Source: Cognatazoarcus halotolerans (GTDB taxonomy: Bacteria > Pseudomonadota > Gammaproteobacteria > Burkholderiales > Rhodocyclaceae). Taken from it: 64,000 nt of DNA. The DNA lies in the NCBI RefSeq assembly GCF_009800965.1, contig NZ_WUAF01000014.1:1-64000 (forward strand), read 5' to 3'. The position numbers and the translations under genes are program-made. This document shows positions 16,329 through 25,202 of the stretch, piece by piece. Under the pieces are notes generated by a model, which ran no database searches, was not told the DNA's origin, and worked only from the letters and a program-made list of their open reading frames with translations. Position 1 is the stretch's first letter, and the number at the start of each line of letters is the position of its first letter.

Positions 16329-17152
16329 TGCGATGGCACGCCGGCAATCCAGCCTTCGAGCGGATCGAATTGCGCAGGCAAGCCAAAATTGCGATCGCCA
16401 CGGATCGCCGCCCAAGCGCCCTGGACCAGGGCCAGCAATGCGTCGAGCCGGTCGCCGCGGGCATCGTCGGTGAGAAGTTGGCGCTGCTCGCGAGTGAGTC
16501 TCACCGGCAGTGAAAGCATATGCGTACCGGCTTCGACCGCATCGAGGATTTGTCTGCGGGTGGCGTGGCGGGCCGGGGTCTGCTTCGCGCGCTCGTCGCT
16601 CTTGTATGGGGCGGTATTGATCGAGCGGGCGAGAAACCCTGGGTAGGCCTCGAGGGCGTTTCGGGTCGGGTCGCCGGCGAACATCCCGGGTATGGAGATG
16701 TTCGCGTCGAGAAGGCGAGGGGCGCCCTCGAGGAACATCAGGCCGACGGGAGGATTCACGAGCTTCAACGGGCTGTGCGAACCCGCGTGGCTGTCAACCG
16801 CGCGATGTGCGTAGCGCCTGCCGTATGGTCGTGTCTGGCGGTAGGCATCCAGGCTTGCACGGAACGAGGTTCGGCCGATCTGCCGGCAATGCCGCACCAG
16901 TGAAGGCCAGTCGTCAGGCCAGCCAAGATCGATCACGGCCTCGCGGGGCAGACCAAAAGGAAAATCGAAGGCACCGAGCCAGGGGCCGGGCCGACGCAGC
17001 AGGGTATCAAAGGCCTGCCAGTCGACGCAGTCCTCTAGCGTGAGCAGATGCAGTGCCCCGTCGACGAAGCGGCCCGTAGCCACGGTGATTGGTTTGTGCC
17101 TGCACGGGGCGGAGGTGAAGTCGACGCCCAGCAGGCTCATGTCCGGGTTCAT
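16322..17152 (-). CDS. DUF429 domain protein (predicted RNase H-like fold)
   Basis: 276 residues from ATG 17152; a second ATG at 17140 is equally possible and neither has a strong ribosome site. Conserved features are the opening LLGVDFTSAP with a possible metal-binding Asp, WLGAFDFPFGLPREAV, the KLVNPPVGLMFLEGAP segment, ALEAYPGFLAR and DDARGDRLDALLAL near the end. These match DUF429 proteins, proposed from fold comparison to be RNase H-like nucleases; no member function is established to my knowledge. It lies between a GNAT gene (60 bp upstream) and a hydrolase gene it overlaps. Confidence 0.7.
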   Translation of the reverse strand: MNPDMSLLGVDFTSAPCRHKPITVATGRFVDGALHLLTLEDCVDWQAFDTLLRRPGPWLGAFDFPFGLPREAVIDLGWPDDWPSLVRHCRQIGRTSFRASLDAYRQTRPYGRRYAHRAVDSHAGSHSPLKLVNPPVGLMFLEGAPRLLDANISIPGMFAGDPTRNALEAYPGFLARSINTAPYKSDERAKQTPARHATRRQILDAVEAGTHMLSLPVRLTREQRQLLTDDARGDRLDALLALVQGAWAAIRGDRNFGLPAQFDPLEGWIAGVPSQC

Positions 17153-17211
17153 GTGGATACCGGTGGTTGCCCTTGCGGGCCGTGTCCCGTTCGGTACGAC
17201 GGATGCGGTCC

Positions 17212-17754
17212 CTACGGCTTGGCAAGCGTTACGGGTGCCGGCCACACATAGCGGATCGCAGGCACGCTGCCCGTTCCGTCCGGAAGGCTTTCAGGAACGC
17301 AACTCTCGGCATGCCCGCCAAGACGCTCGTAGAAACGTCTTGCGCCCGCACTCGCTTCGAAAACCAGCAGATGCAAGGCCTTGTCCGGTGCGACCTCGAG
17401 GACACGCGCGATACCGACGCGCATCAGCGCGTCGCCGAGACCACGGCCGCACAGGCGGGGGTCTACGTGAAGATTGTCGAGCCGGGTGCCCCACACCGGA
17501 TCGGCGTCGAGCTCGAAGCAGATGAAGCCGTGCAGTCCGTCTCGCGCTTCTGCGACGAAGGTGAGGAAGCGCGGGTCCCCGTCGGCGAGTCGGTGCCGCC
17601 AGACGGCATGGCGCTCTTCGAAAACGGGGCCGTCCAGATAAGTGTCGGACATGATGCCGCGATTGCTGGCTCGCCAGCTTCTCGCGTGGAGTTGGGCAAT
17701 GGCGTCCGCATCGCTCTCGCGTGCCGGACGCAGGATCGGTTCCAGGTGGCTCAT
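17212..17754 (-). CDS. GNAT family N-acetyltransferase
   Basis: 180 residues. The acetyl-CoA-binding motif A is visible as LDNLHVDPRLCGRGLGDALM (about 91-110), with the R/Q-x2-G-x-G/A loop RGLGDA, and motif B as HLLVFEASAGARRFYERLGG. The N-terminal part has ILRPARESDADAIAQLHARSW typical of RimI-like acetyltransferases. Acceptor substrate unknown. The start codon overlaps the stop of the NYN-domain gene by 4 bases, so the two are coupled. Confidence 0.88.
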   Translation of the reverse strand: MSHLEPILRPARESDADAIAQLHARSWRASNRGIMSDTYLDGPVFEERHAVWRHRLADGDPRFLTFVAEARDGLHGFICFELDADPVWGTRLDNLHVDPRLCGRGLGDALMRVGIARVLEVAPDKALHLLVFEASAGARRFYERLGGHAESCVPESLPDGTGSVPAIRYVWPAPVTLAKP

Positions 17755-18494
17755 TGATTCTGCTTTCGATTGCCGCGCTTGTCGCGCAGATAAAGATGAT
17801 TGCCACGGCGCTCGGTTTCAAACAGGCCGATGGCCTCGATCAGATCACTCAGTTTCTTGTAACCAAAGTTGCGCTGATCGAACGAGGTCTGATTGCCGAT
17901 GTGCGAGCCGACCGCCGAAAGGGGGGCCCAGCCATCGTCGTCGTCGCAGGCTCCGACCGCATTGCGCAGCAGATTGACGAGCTTTGCGTCGCCACGGAGT
18001 TCCTTGCCGGGGCGCGGTGTCTCGTCGATCTCGACGGTTTCGCTCTCGACGGGCTGCGGGGTGCCGATATTCTCCAGATACAGGAATCTCGAACATGCAT
18101 TCACGAATGGCGACGGAGTCTTCTTCTCGCCGAACCCATACACCTTGAGACCGTTTGCGCGTATGCGCATCACCAGCGGCGTGAAATCGGAGTCGGACGA
18201 CGCGAGGCAAAAGGCATCGAGTTTCTGCGTGTACAACAAGTCCATGGCATCGATGATCATTGCGGCGTCGGTGGCGTTCTTGCCCTTCGTATAGGCGAAC
18301 TGCTGCATCGGCTGGATGGCATAGTCGTGCAACACGTCTTCCCAACTCTTGAGACCGTGGCTCTTCCAGTTTCCATAGGCACGGCGGATGTTGGTGACCC
18401 CGTACTTGGCCAGTTCGTCGAGTATCACCTCGATCTTCGCGGCCGGACAATTGTCTGCATCGATCAGCAAGGCGATGCGGTTTTCCGTCTCCAT
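17751..18494 (-). CDS. NYN domain protein with C-terminal LOTUS/OST-HTH-like domain
   Basis: 247 residues. The N-terminal NYN (PIN-like) domain shows IALLIDADNCPAAK, GKNATDAAMIIDAMDLLY and LASSDSDFTPLVMRIRANG, with acidic residues forming a probable Mg-dependent ribonuclease site as in LabA/DUF88 proteins. After a charged linker (about 145-165), residues 165-240 resemble an OST-HTH/LOTUS winged helix (AKLVNLLRNAV, GWAPLSAVGSHI, LSDLIEAIGLFE), which binds RNA in other proteins. This domain pair predicts an RNA-processing or RNA-decay enzyme. First gene of a four-gene minus-strand series. Confidence 0.85.
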   Translation of the reverse strand: METENRIALLIDADNCPAAKIEVILDELAKYGVTNIRRAYGNWKSHGLKSWEDVLHDYAIQPMQQFAYTKGKNATDAAMIIDAMDLLYTQKLDAFCLASSDSDFTPLVMRIRANGLKVYGFGEKKTPSPFVNACSRFLYLENIGTPQPVESETVEIDETPRPGKELRGDAKLVNLLRNAVGACDDDDGWAPLSAVGSHIGNQTSFDQRNFGYKKLSDLIEAIGLFETERRGNHLYLRDKRGNRKQNQ

Positions 18495-18563
18495 CGCGGA
18501 TGTTCCTCCCGTGGTGAGGCGCGATGATGAGGCTTTTGCGGGCGGTCGCCAAGTTTCCAGATG

Positions 18564-21422
18564 TTATTCATCCATGTTGCGCTGCGATAGATCCTGCGGT
18601 GCCAGCAAGGCAGCGAAGCGTTCCGCGGGCAGTGGTCTGCTGTAATGGAATCCCTGTGCGTATTCGCAGCCGTTCCGGGTCAGCAGTTCGATCTGTGCTT
18701 CGGTTTCGACGCCTTCGGCGACGATCTCGAGTTCGAGGCTGTGGCCCAGCTGGATGATCGTGCGCACGATTATCTCGTCGTCGGGGTCCACGCCGAGGTC
18801 CTTGACGAAGGCGCGATCGATCTTGAGGTGACTGACCGGAAAACGCTTGAGATAGGCAAGGCTCGAGTACCCCGTACCGAAATCGTCGATGGCGAGCTTC
18901 AGGCCGAGGCCTGCGAGCGCGGTAAGGGCGGTGTGGGTGGCCGACGCATCTTCCATGACGACCGACTCGGTGATTTCGAGAACCAGACTGCTGGCCGGCA
19001 GGCCGGTTTCTTCGAGCGTCTGGGCGATGGTGTTGACCAGCCCGTCGCGTCGGAATTGCACTGCCGAAAGGTTGACCGCAACCGGGATCGGGCGCCCGGC
19101 GATCTGTGCCCAGCGTTTCGACTGTTTGCAGGCCTCGGCGAGGGCCCAGTTTCCAAGTTCGTGGATATGGCCAAATTCCTCGGCGACCGGAATGAAATGA
19201 TCGGGCGGGATGTGTGTTCCGTCGGGCAGTACCCAGCGCATCAGCGCTTCGGCACCGAAGAGCTTGCCGCTGCGCAGGTCGAACTGGGGCTGAAACCACA
19301 GGTGGAGTTCGCCGCTGCTCATCGCCTTGCGCAACCGCACATCGAGATCAAGTTTGTCGTTGAGCGCGACGTTCATGCTTTCGGAGTAAAAGCAGAAGCC
19401 GCGGCGTCCGGCATTCTTGGCCTTGTAGAGTGCGACGTCGGCTTTCTGCAGCAACTGCTCGCCAATGTCCCCATCTTCGGGGAACATCGCGATGCCCATC
19501 GATGCGCTGATCCTGAGCTCCCGCCCATCGAGGCTCACCGGATCGGCCAGTTCTTCCTGCAGCTTCTCGCAGACGTGCATGGCATCGGACGCACCGCGCA
19601 ATTCCGGCAGCAGGATCACGAACTCGTCACCACCCTGGCGGGTGATCGTATCGGTCTCGCGAAGATGCGCCATGAGGCGGCCCGCCACGGCGATCAGCAC
19701 CAGATCGCCGCACTGGTGGCCGAGCGTGTCGTTGATGGTCTTGAAATGGTCGAGATCGAGGTAGATCACGGCGACCTGATTCCCCTCGCGATGAGCCCGC
19801 GCGAGGGCGCGATCGAGGCGATCGTTCAGCAGGCTGCGGTTGGGCAGCCCGGTGAGCCCGTCATGGGTGGCGATGTATTCGATCTGCTCCATGGTGTTGC
19901 GTCGCTCGGAAATGTCCGAAAGCGTGCCGACCAGCCGCAGCGGTGCGTTCTGCGTGCTGCGGGTGACGACCTTGCCTCGCTCCATGACCCACAGATAGCT
20001 ACCGTCGGTCCGCATCATGCGGTGCTCGCTCTCGAAGGTCTGGTCGAGTCCTTCAAGGTGGGCGGCAAGCCTGCGCTCCACTTCTTCCAGATCGTCCGGG
20101 TGAATGCGGCTTCGCCGGAATTCCGGCCCCTTGGGCGCAACGTCCACACCGAGCAGATCGAGCCATTCGGGCGAATAGAAAACGCGGTCAGAGGCAATGT
20201 CCCAGTCCCATACGCCGTGGCCCGAGCCTTCGAGGGCGAACTGCCAGCGCTGCTCGAGTTCGGCCAGCGTTCGTCGCTGGCGGCGGTTCTGCCCGAGCAT
20301 TCCGAGCAAGGAGAGAAGCGATAGCGTGAGCAGTCCCAGCACCGCTGCCCCGGCCCAGATCTCGGTTCGGTAGCGCTCGTAGGTCGAGGGGTTGTAGTCG
20401 AGCAGGATGGCGTTTCCCGGAAGCTGGTCGATGGGGAGCTTCCAGCGCGCCATCTGGCGGGCGCTGTACATCGGGTGGCCCGGAAGTTCGAGTACCTTTC
20501 CGGCTGGCCAGCTGGCAGGATTCTCAACGAGTTTTCGCATGGTATCCGCGATGGCGGTGGCCGCCGTGCTGCCGGCAGATACCATTCCGCCAACGCAATC
20601 GCTCGCCTTCAAGAGCGGTTCGAAGGTACAGAACATCGGTACGCGGGACGCCTTGGAAAGTCGCGCAGCGTAGGTGGCGGGCGGCAGGAGGTTACGGCCC
20701 TTGCTGTCCCTGGAAGCCCTCAGCAACAGGACGATACTGTCGGGTGAGGCCTTGGCCAGTCGTGCCGGAAGTTCGTCGGCATCGAAATCACCGATGTAGC
20801 TGATCGTCAGCGTCTGCGTGAATCGTGTCAGGTCCCGACGTGCGATCTCCATCATCCGCTTCTCGACCGGGGTGGATCCGCCGATAACGAGCACGTTTCG
20901 CGTATGCGGCAGCAGCCGCACCGCCTGTTCGAGTGTTTCAGCAGCGGCGAGGCCGTTCTCGGCAACGCGTACGTCGGGGGGAATATCCAGGGATGCGGCA
21001 TCGGCCGACGTGGGCTTGAGAAATACGACCGGTCCCTTGGCAAGGTCTCCGCCGAAATCGATGAAATATTTGGCTGCGGCAACGCCTGAAAGCAAGACCG
21101 CGTCGAATCCGGGCGCGGTGTCGACATGTTGGGCGTAGAGCTTCGAGATCGCCTCGGCCCGAGCCCGGTCGTAGAGCGGAAACATGCCCAGATAAAGTGT
21201 TTCGAGTCTTACCCCCGGTTTGTTCGGGCCCGCTGCCAGTGACTTGCGCAACCCGTCTTCGAGGGTGCGTTCGTAGGGCGTGTCGCGCTGCCCGAAAAAT
21301 ATTGCCAGGACCCGTTTCGGGTTTTCTGCCGGGACGCTGTCGAGCCCCCCCTCGCTCGCAACCACCAGCAGCGGCTGAATGAGGCTTAGCAGAAGAGCGA
21401 AGCGGCGAAATCTTCGAAACAT
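18564..21422 (-). CDS. GGDEF/EAL cyclic-di-GMP protein with periplasmic ABC-type binding domain and PAS
   Basis: 952 residues from ATG 21422, which begins a signal peptide (MFRRFRRFALLLSLIQPLL). Order: periplasmic region about 30-350 resembling ABC substrate-binding (PF04392-type) proteins, one TM near 365-385, PAS domain with PAC motif (TDGSYLWVMERG...GTLSDISER), GGDEF domain, EAL domain. The diguanylate cyclase site GGDEF is intact, with an RETD inhibitory I-site five residues upstream; the phosphodiesterase motifs EALMRW, ITESVVME and DDFGTGYSS are also intact, so both activities are possible. It senses an external ligand and adjusts cyclic-di-GMP, affecting attachment or motility. The upstream frame from 21515 lacks family similarity. 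Confidence 0.9.
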   Translation of the reverse strand: MFRRFRRFALLLSLIQPLLVVASEGGLDSVPAENPKRVLAIFFGQRDTPYERTLEDGLRKSLAAGPNKPGVRLETLYLGMFPLYDRARAEAISKLYAQHVDTAPGFDAVLLSGVAAAKYFIDFGGDLAKGPVVFLKPTSADAASLDIPPDVRVAENGLAAAETLEQAVRLLPHTRNVLVIGGSTPVEKRMMEIARRDLTRFTQTLTISYIGDFDADELPARLAKASPDSIVLLLRASRDSKGRNLLPPATYAARLSKASRVPMFCTFEPLLKASDCVGGMVSAGSTAATAIADTMRKLVENPASWPAGKVLELPGHPMYSARQMARWKLPIDQLPGNAILLDYNPSTYERYRTEIWAGAAVLGLLTLSLLSLLGMLGQNRRQRRTLAELEQRWQFALEGSGHGVWDWDIASDRVFYSPEWLDLLGVDVAPKGPEFRRSRIHPDDLEEVERRLAAHLEGLDQTFESEHRMMRTDGSYLWVMERGKVVTRSTQNAPLRLVGTLSDISERRNTMEQIEYIATHDGLTGLPNRSLLNDRLDRALARAHREGNQVAVIYLDLDHFKTINDTLGHQCGDLVLIAVAGRLMAHLRETDTITRQGGDEFVILLPELRGASDAMHVCEKLQEELADPVSLDGRELRISASMGIAMFPEDGDIGEQLLQKADVALYKAKNAGRRGFCFYSESMNVALNDKLDLDVRLRKAMSSGELHLWFQPQFDLRSGKLFGAEALMRWVLPDGTHIPPDHFIPVAEEFGHIHELGNWALAEACKQSKRWAQIAGRPIPVAVNLSAVQFRRDGLVNTIAQTLEETGLPASSLVLEITESVVMEDASATHTALTALAGLGLKLAIDDFGTGYSSLAYLKRFPVSHLKIDRAFVKDLGVDPDDEIIVRTIIQLGHSLELEIVAEGVETEAQIELLTRNGCEYAQGFHYSRPLPAERFAALLAPQDLSQRNMDE

Positions 21423-21473
21423 TGCTTGAGGGTCGGGTGCGTGGCTTTGGTCAAATGGACGACAAGGAGATAT

Positions 21474-21492
21474 CAACGGCCCGTCGCCGTTG
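21474..21492. repeat. Short perfect hairpin between HDAC-like and GGDEF/EAL genes
   Basis: CAACGGC (21474-21480) and GCCGTTG (21486-21492) form a 7-bp stem with a 5-base loop. TTTCTGT follows only on the plus strand, where no gene ends, so terminator function is doubtful. It lies about 50 bp upstream of the GGDEF/EAL start. Confidence 0.3.
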
Positions 21493-21539
21493 TTTCTGTA
21501 GCGGTGGGAATGCAATGGGTCGCGCCCCCCGGCTGAATT

Positions 21540-22439
21540 CTAAGTCAGCAGTTCCCTGGAGAGGAGAATCGTGGCCTGATGGATTGCGACCGTATCCGCG
21601 ATGTTGCGCGCATAGCCGCCCGCCATTGCGATTGCCACCGGAACGCTGCGGAACCGACAAGCCTCGAGCACCATCTGATCGCGGGCGGCGAGCCCTGCGC
21701 AGCTCAGGCTCAGGCGGCCAAGGCGATCGTCGACATACGGATCGGCACCGGCAAGGTAGATCACCAGCTCCGGGGCGCACCGGGCAAACACCGCCTCGAG
21801 GCCGGATTCGAGGCGCTCGAGATATGCGGCGTCCGTGGTGCCGTCCTCGAGTTCGATATCGAGGTCGGAGCGACCCTTCCTGAAAGGGAAATTCTTTGCC
21901 CCGTGAATGCTGAAGGTGAAGATGCTTGCATCATCCTCGAGAATCGACGCGGTGCCGTCACCCTGGTGGACGTCGCAATCCACGATGGCCACCCGTTCGA
22001 CCCGTCCCTCGGCTTTCATTGCGCACGCGGCAATCGCCGCGTCATTGAATACGCAGAAACCCGCGCCGAAATCCCGGTGCGCATGGTGGGTGCCGCCAGC
22101 CATGTTTACGCCACAACCGTCCTCGAGCGCGCTGCGACAAGCGGCGAGCGTTGCACCGGCGGAGCGTCGCGAGCGCTCCACCATTTCCGGTGACCAGGGA
22201 AAGCCGATTCGTCTCGTTTCGTCCGGACGGAGTGAGCCGTCGATGATCCGCTGCAGATAGTCGGGATCATGGCTGCGCAGTATTTCCGCGTCGCTGGCCG
22301 CCGCCGGTACGACGAAATCGGCTTCGGCGAACCGTTTCGAATCGCGTAACGATGCGCGCAGCATCGCGTATTTCTCCATCGGAAAGCGGTGTCCGGTCGG
22401 CAATGGCAGGACGAAATGGTCGGCGTAGAAGAGCTTCAT
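21540..22439 (-). CDS. Histone deacetylase family (class II/AcuC-like) amidohydrolase
   Basis: 299 residues from ATG 22439. Zn-dependent deacetylase fold: paired histidines in GGTHHAHRDFGAGFCVFND (about 139-157), zinc ligands in DCDVHQGDGT, and LAGADPYVDDRLG. It opens with MKLFYADHFVLPLPTGHRFP, typical of a bacterial HDAC subfamily acting on acetylpolyamines or acetylated proteins. The frame continues upstream to 22598 without similarity. Divergent from the LigE ligase gene, with 157 bp between starts. Confidence 0.9.
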   Translation of the reverse strand: MKLFYADHFVLPLPTGHRFPMEKYAMLRASLRDSKRFAEADFVVPAAASDAEILRSHDPDYLQRIIDGSLRPDETRRIGFPWSPEMVERSRRSAGATLAACRSALEDGCGVNMAGGTHHAHRDFGAGFCVFNDAAIAACAMKAEGRVERVAIVDCDVHQGDGTASILEDDASIFTFSIHGAKNFPFRKGRSDLDIELEDGTTDAAYLERLESGLEAVFARCAPELVIYLAGADPYVDDRLGRLSLSCAGLAARDQMVLEACRFRSVPVAIAMAGGYARNIADTVAIHQATILLSRELLT

Positions 22440-22596
22440 GGTGCGCCTTGCTGCGGCGGCGACTGAGTCAAGGCTTGATTCTAGTCCTGCCGTGCGGCGC
22501 GTGCATCGCGTCGATACGGGCCCATCGGGCATCCCGCGCGAGACGACCCGAATTGCCCGATTAATGCAAAATGCATTTTTTTGCGTTGAGGACGGC

Positions 22597-23448
22597 ATGC
22601 AACGGATATTGCGGTTCCTGGTTTTCCTGCTTGCCCTGTTCGGACTCGCCGGGGGCTGTGCGGCCGATCCGCCGGCACTTCTCCTGGCACGGGACTGGGA
22701 CGTCCGCAGCGATCCGCGTGGCTACTGGGTGAGCGAAAAGCTGGATGGTGTGCGTGCGCTTTGGGACGGAACGACGCTACGTACTCGTGCCGGAGAACTC
22801 ATCGCCGCGCCAGACTGGTTCGTCGTCGGTCTTCCGTCCGTTCCGCTCGACGGCGAGCTATGGATCGGCAGGGGGCGCTTCGAGGCGCTTTCTGCGACCG
22901 TCCGCAGGCAGGCGGCACGTGACGAGGAATGGCGGGCGGTGCGTTACATGGTATTCGAGCTCCCCGGTGGCGAGGGCGACTTCGCCGCACGCCTCGCGCG
23001 TTTGGAGACGATCGTGACGCGCGCCGATGTCGGCTGGCTTGCGTTGGTGAAGCAGTTCAGGGTCATCGATGCGCGTGATCTCCTCCGTCGCCTGCGCGAA
23101 GTTGTCGCCGCGGGTGGCGAGGGTCTGATGCTCCATCGCGCCGATTCGCTTTATCTTACCGGCCGTGCCGATGCGCTCTACAAGCTCAAGATGGTGGACG
23201 ATGCGGAGGCGCGCGTGCTTGCGCATCTGCCGGGCAGGGGGCGTTATCGTGGCCTTACCGGCGCGTTGCTGGTGGAAATGCCGGATGGTCGTCGATTCCG
23301 CATAGGCAGTGGGCTCACTGACGCGTTGCGCCGCGATCCACCGCCGGTGGGGAGTCTCGTGACCTATCGCTATCGCGGATTTACCAGGAGGGGCACGCCG
23401 CGTTTCGCGACCTTCTGGCGGGTTCGCGAACTGCCACGAGGGCAATGA
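22597..23448 (+). CDS. ligE: ATP-dependent DNA ligase, LigE type, with export signal
   Basis: 283 residues, start ATG 22597 with GAGG. The adenylation motif is SEKLDGVRALWDG with nucleophile Lys48; further motifs are DGELWIGRGRFE (motif III region), GEGLMLHR (motif IV) and LYKLKMVDDAEARV (motif V), followed by a compact OB domain. There is no extra DNA-binding domain, as in minimal LigE enzymes. Residues 1-21 are a hydrophobic signal (LRFLVFLLALFGLAGGCA) for export, so the ligase is predicted to act in the periplasm. LigE proteins have been linked to DNA uptake and extracellular DNA; a comEC gene lies 25 kb away in this window. Confidence 0.9.
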   Translation: MQRILRFLVFLLALFGLAGGCAADPPALLLARDWDVRSDPRGYWVSEKLDGVRALWDGTTLRTRAGELIAAPDWFVVGLPSVPLDGELWIGRGRFEALSATVRRQAARDEEWRAVRYMVFELPGGEGDFAARLARLETIVTRADVGWLALVKQFRVIDARDLLRRLREVVAAGGEGLMLHRADSLYLTGRADALYKLKMVDDAEARVLAHLPGRGRYRGLTGALLVEMPDGRRFRIGSGLTDALRRDPPPVGSLVTYRYRGFTRRGTPRFATFWRVRELPRGQ

Positions 23449-23464
23449 GTGCGGCAGTTAGGAG

Positions 23465-24073
23465 CTATTCCCGGGCCGCCGTCTTCCGGGCGCCGCCGTT
23501 TACACCGGCGGTCAGGATGAAGCGCATCGCCGCCTCCCTGGGCATGTCGACCGGCACGAGGTCGGCGCGCGGGACGAACACCGTGTAGCCGCCGACCTGG
23601 TAGCTCATCGGAAGATAGACCGCCACTTCGTCGTCTCCCGCAAATCCCTCGGGCAGCGCCGAGAAATCGCTGCGGGTCACGAAGCCCATGAGCCGCAGGG
23701 ACGTGCCGGGCAGGGTGAGTGAAACAAGCTGCAGGTCGTCGTCCTTGTCCTTGCTTGTCAGCAGACTGAAAAGGTCGCGCAAAGCCGAATAGATCGAGTT
23801 GATGAGCGGTATGCGCAGCAAGGCTTCTTCGACCTTGTGGAAGAGGGCACGAATCACCCAGGCCCGCATCAGGATCCCCACGCCGAACACGATGAGCGCG
23901 GCGAACGCGATGCCCATGCCAGGCATGCGGCTTTCACGTGGCAGCACCCATGCCAGTACGTTACCGAAGAACGACTCGGCCGTAACGAAAATCCAGACCA
24001 ACAGGTAAACGGTTGCCAGGAGCGGCAGGACCGTCAGCAAGCCGGTTGCGAATATCTTGCCGAGCGCTTTCAC
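23465..24073 (-). CDS. DUF502 family membrane protein
   Basis: 202 residues, start GTG 24073 with GGAG upstream. Two membrane segments (about 8-30 and 52-72) are followed by a soluble domain with the family signatures PLINSIYSALRDL, GFVTRS, VAVYLPMSYQVGGYTVFVPR and PREAAMRFILTAGV. DUF502 proteins are widespread in Gram-negatives and plants (COV-like) but have no settled bacterial function. Convergent with ligE, 16 bp apart. Confidence 0.87.
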   Translation of the reverse strand: MKALGKIFATGLLTVLPLLATVYLLVWIFVTAESFFGNVLAWVLPRESRMPGMGIAFAALIVFGVGILMRAWVIRALFHKVEEALLRIPLINSIYSALRDLFSLLTSKDKDDDLQLVSLTLPGTSLRLMGFVTRSDFSALPEGFAGDDEVAVYLPMSYQVGGYTVFVPRADLVPVDMPREAAMRFILTAGVNGGARKTAARE

Positions 24074-24227
24074 ATGACTCTCCGATCCGGTTTCATGGGC
24101 TGTGTTACGGCGAGCGGGTCAGGCATCTGTGCGGCGTAGGGTTGCATACCGCCTGTCCGTCAGCGGGGCCTCGCACCCGCGAGTGCGTGTCGGCGCAAAT
24201 CTTCCGCTGGCCGCGCGCCTGCGTCGA

Positions 24228-25202
24228 TCAATCGTCTTCGGGTTCGGGGGAAAGCCCGGGAAGCCATGCCGGTGCGTCTTCGACCTCGGCATAGACTTCA
24301 TCAAACTCACCTTCCGGTACGACCGTCACCTTGATTTCGGGATCGTGGCTGCCGCCGCCCAGCAGCACGCCGCGGAGCGGGGAAACATCGGCAAAGTCGC
24401 GCCCCCAACCGAGCGTGATGTGCTCCATGTCGGGCTTGACGTTGTTAGTCGGGTCGAAATCGATCCAGCCTGATTCGGGGCAGTACACCGCCACCCAGGC
24501 GTGGGTTGCGTCCGCGCCGATGAGCCTGGGCTTGCCGGCCGGGGGACGGGTCAGCAGGTAGCCGCTCATGTATCTGCCGGCCAGCCCGATTGAGCGCAGG
24601 CACGACAGCATGAAGTGCGCAAAATCCTGACACACCCCACGGCGCTTCTCGAACACTTCGGTCACCGGTGTTGACACGGTGGTGGCCTCGGGATCGAACG
24701 TGAATTCGTCGAAAATCCGGTTCATCAGGCGTTCGACGCCGACGAGCATTGCCTCGCCTTCCGGAAAACAATCGTGTGCGTATTCGGCAAACTCGCGTTT
24801 TACCCGAACATGTCTCGATTCGAACAGGAAGCGATTGGCCTCGAGCAGTTCGGGCGGAAAACGCTTCCCGGCCTGATAGGCCAGCGTGCTTCGAACACGC
24901 TCCCAGTTCAGCCCTTTGTTGAGTTCCGGCCATTCACGCGGTGTGACCTCGACCCATGACTCGGCCCTGATCACCAGCGCGTCGTGATCCCGCTGCAGAT
25001 GCAGGGTCCTGACCTTGTTGCCGAAATCGTCGACGAAGTCGTTGCTGCGGGTCGGCTGCGGGTCGACCGCCAGACGATGGGACAGACAGTGCTGCCAAGG
25101 TAACTCGCGTGGTGTCAGCCTGAGCATCTGCCGCGATTCCCCGACCGGCTGATCATATTCGTAACGCGTATCGTGGCGAATGTGATAACGGACGAAGCTC
25201 AT
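24228..25202 (-). CDS. Transglutaminase-like cysteine protease family protein
   Basis: 324 residues from ATG 25202; GGGAGG lies six bases upstream and the ATG overlaps the preceding stop (ATGA), favouring it over ATG 25208. The bacterial transglutaminase-like N-terminal domain (about 1-90) precedes the catalytic core: Cys in RRGVCQDFAHFML, His in DATHAWVAVY and Asp in WIDFDPTNNV complete the triad. It ends with an acidic, Glu-rich tail. Last gene of a three-gene group with an ATP-grasp/alpha-E protein and a DUF2126 transglutaminase, predicted to make or cut amide bonds in an unknown peptide-modification pathway. Confidence 0.9.
   Translation of the reverse strand: MSFVRYHIRHDTRYEYDQPVGESRQMLRLTPRELPWQHCLSHRLAVDPQPTRSNDFVDDFGNKVRTLHLQRDHDALVIRAESWVEVTPREWPELNKGLNWERVRSTLAYQAGKRFPPELLEANRFLFESRHVRVKREFAEYAHDCFPEGEAMLVGVERLMNRIFDEFTFDPEATTVSTPVTEVFEKRRGVCQDFAHFMLSCLRSIGLAGRYMSGYLLTRPPAGKPRLIGADATHAWVAVYCPESGWIDFDPTNNVKPDMEHITLGWGRDFADVSPLRGVLLGGGSHDPEIKVTVVPEGEFDEVYAEVEDAPAWLPGLSPEPEDD

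Noticed and set aside
18645-20324. Plus-strand open frame (559 codons) antisense to the GGDEF/EAL gene
   Set aside because: Shadow of the GGDEF/EAL coding frame; no motif, no ribosome site and no similarity seen.
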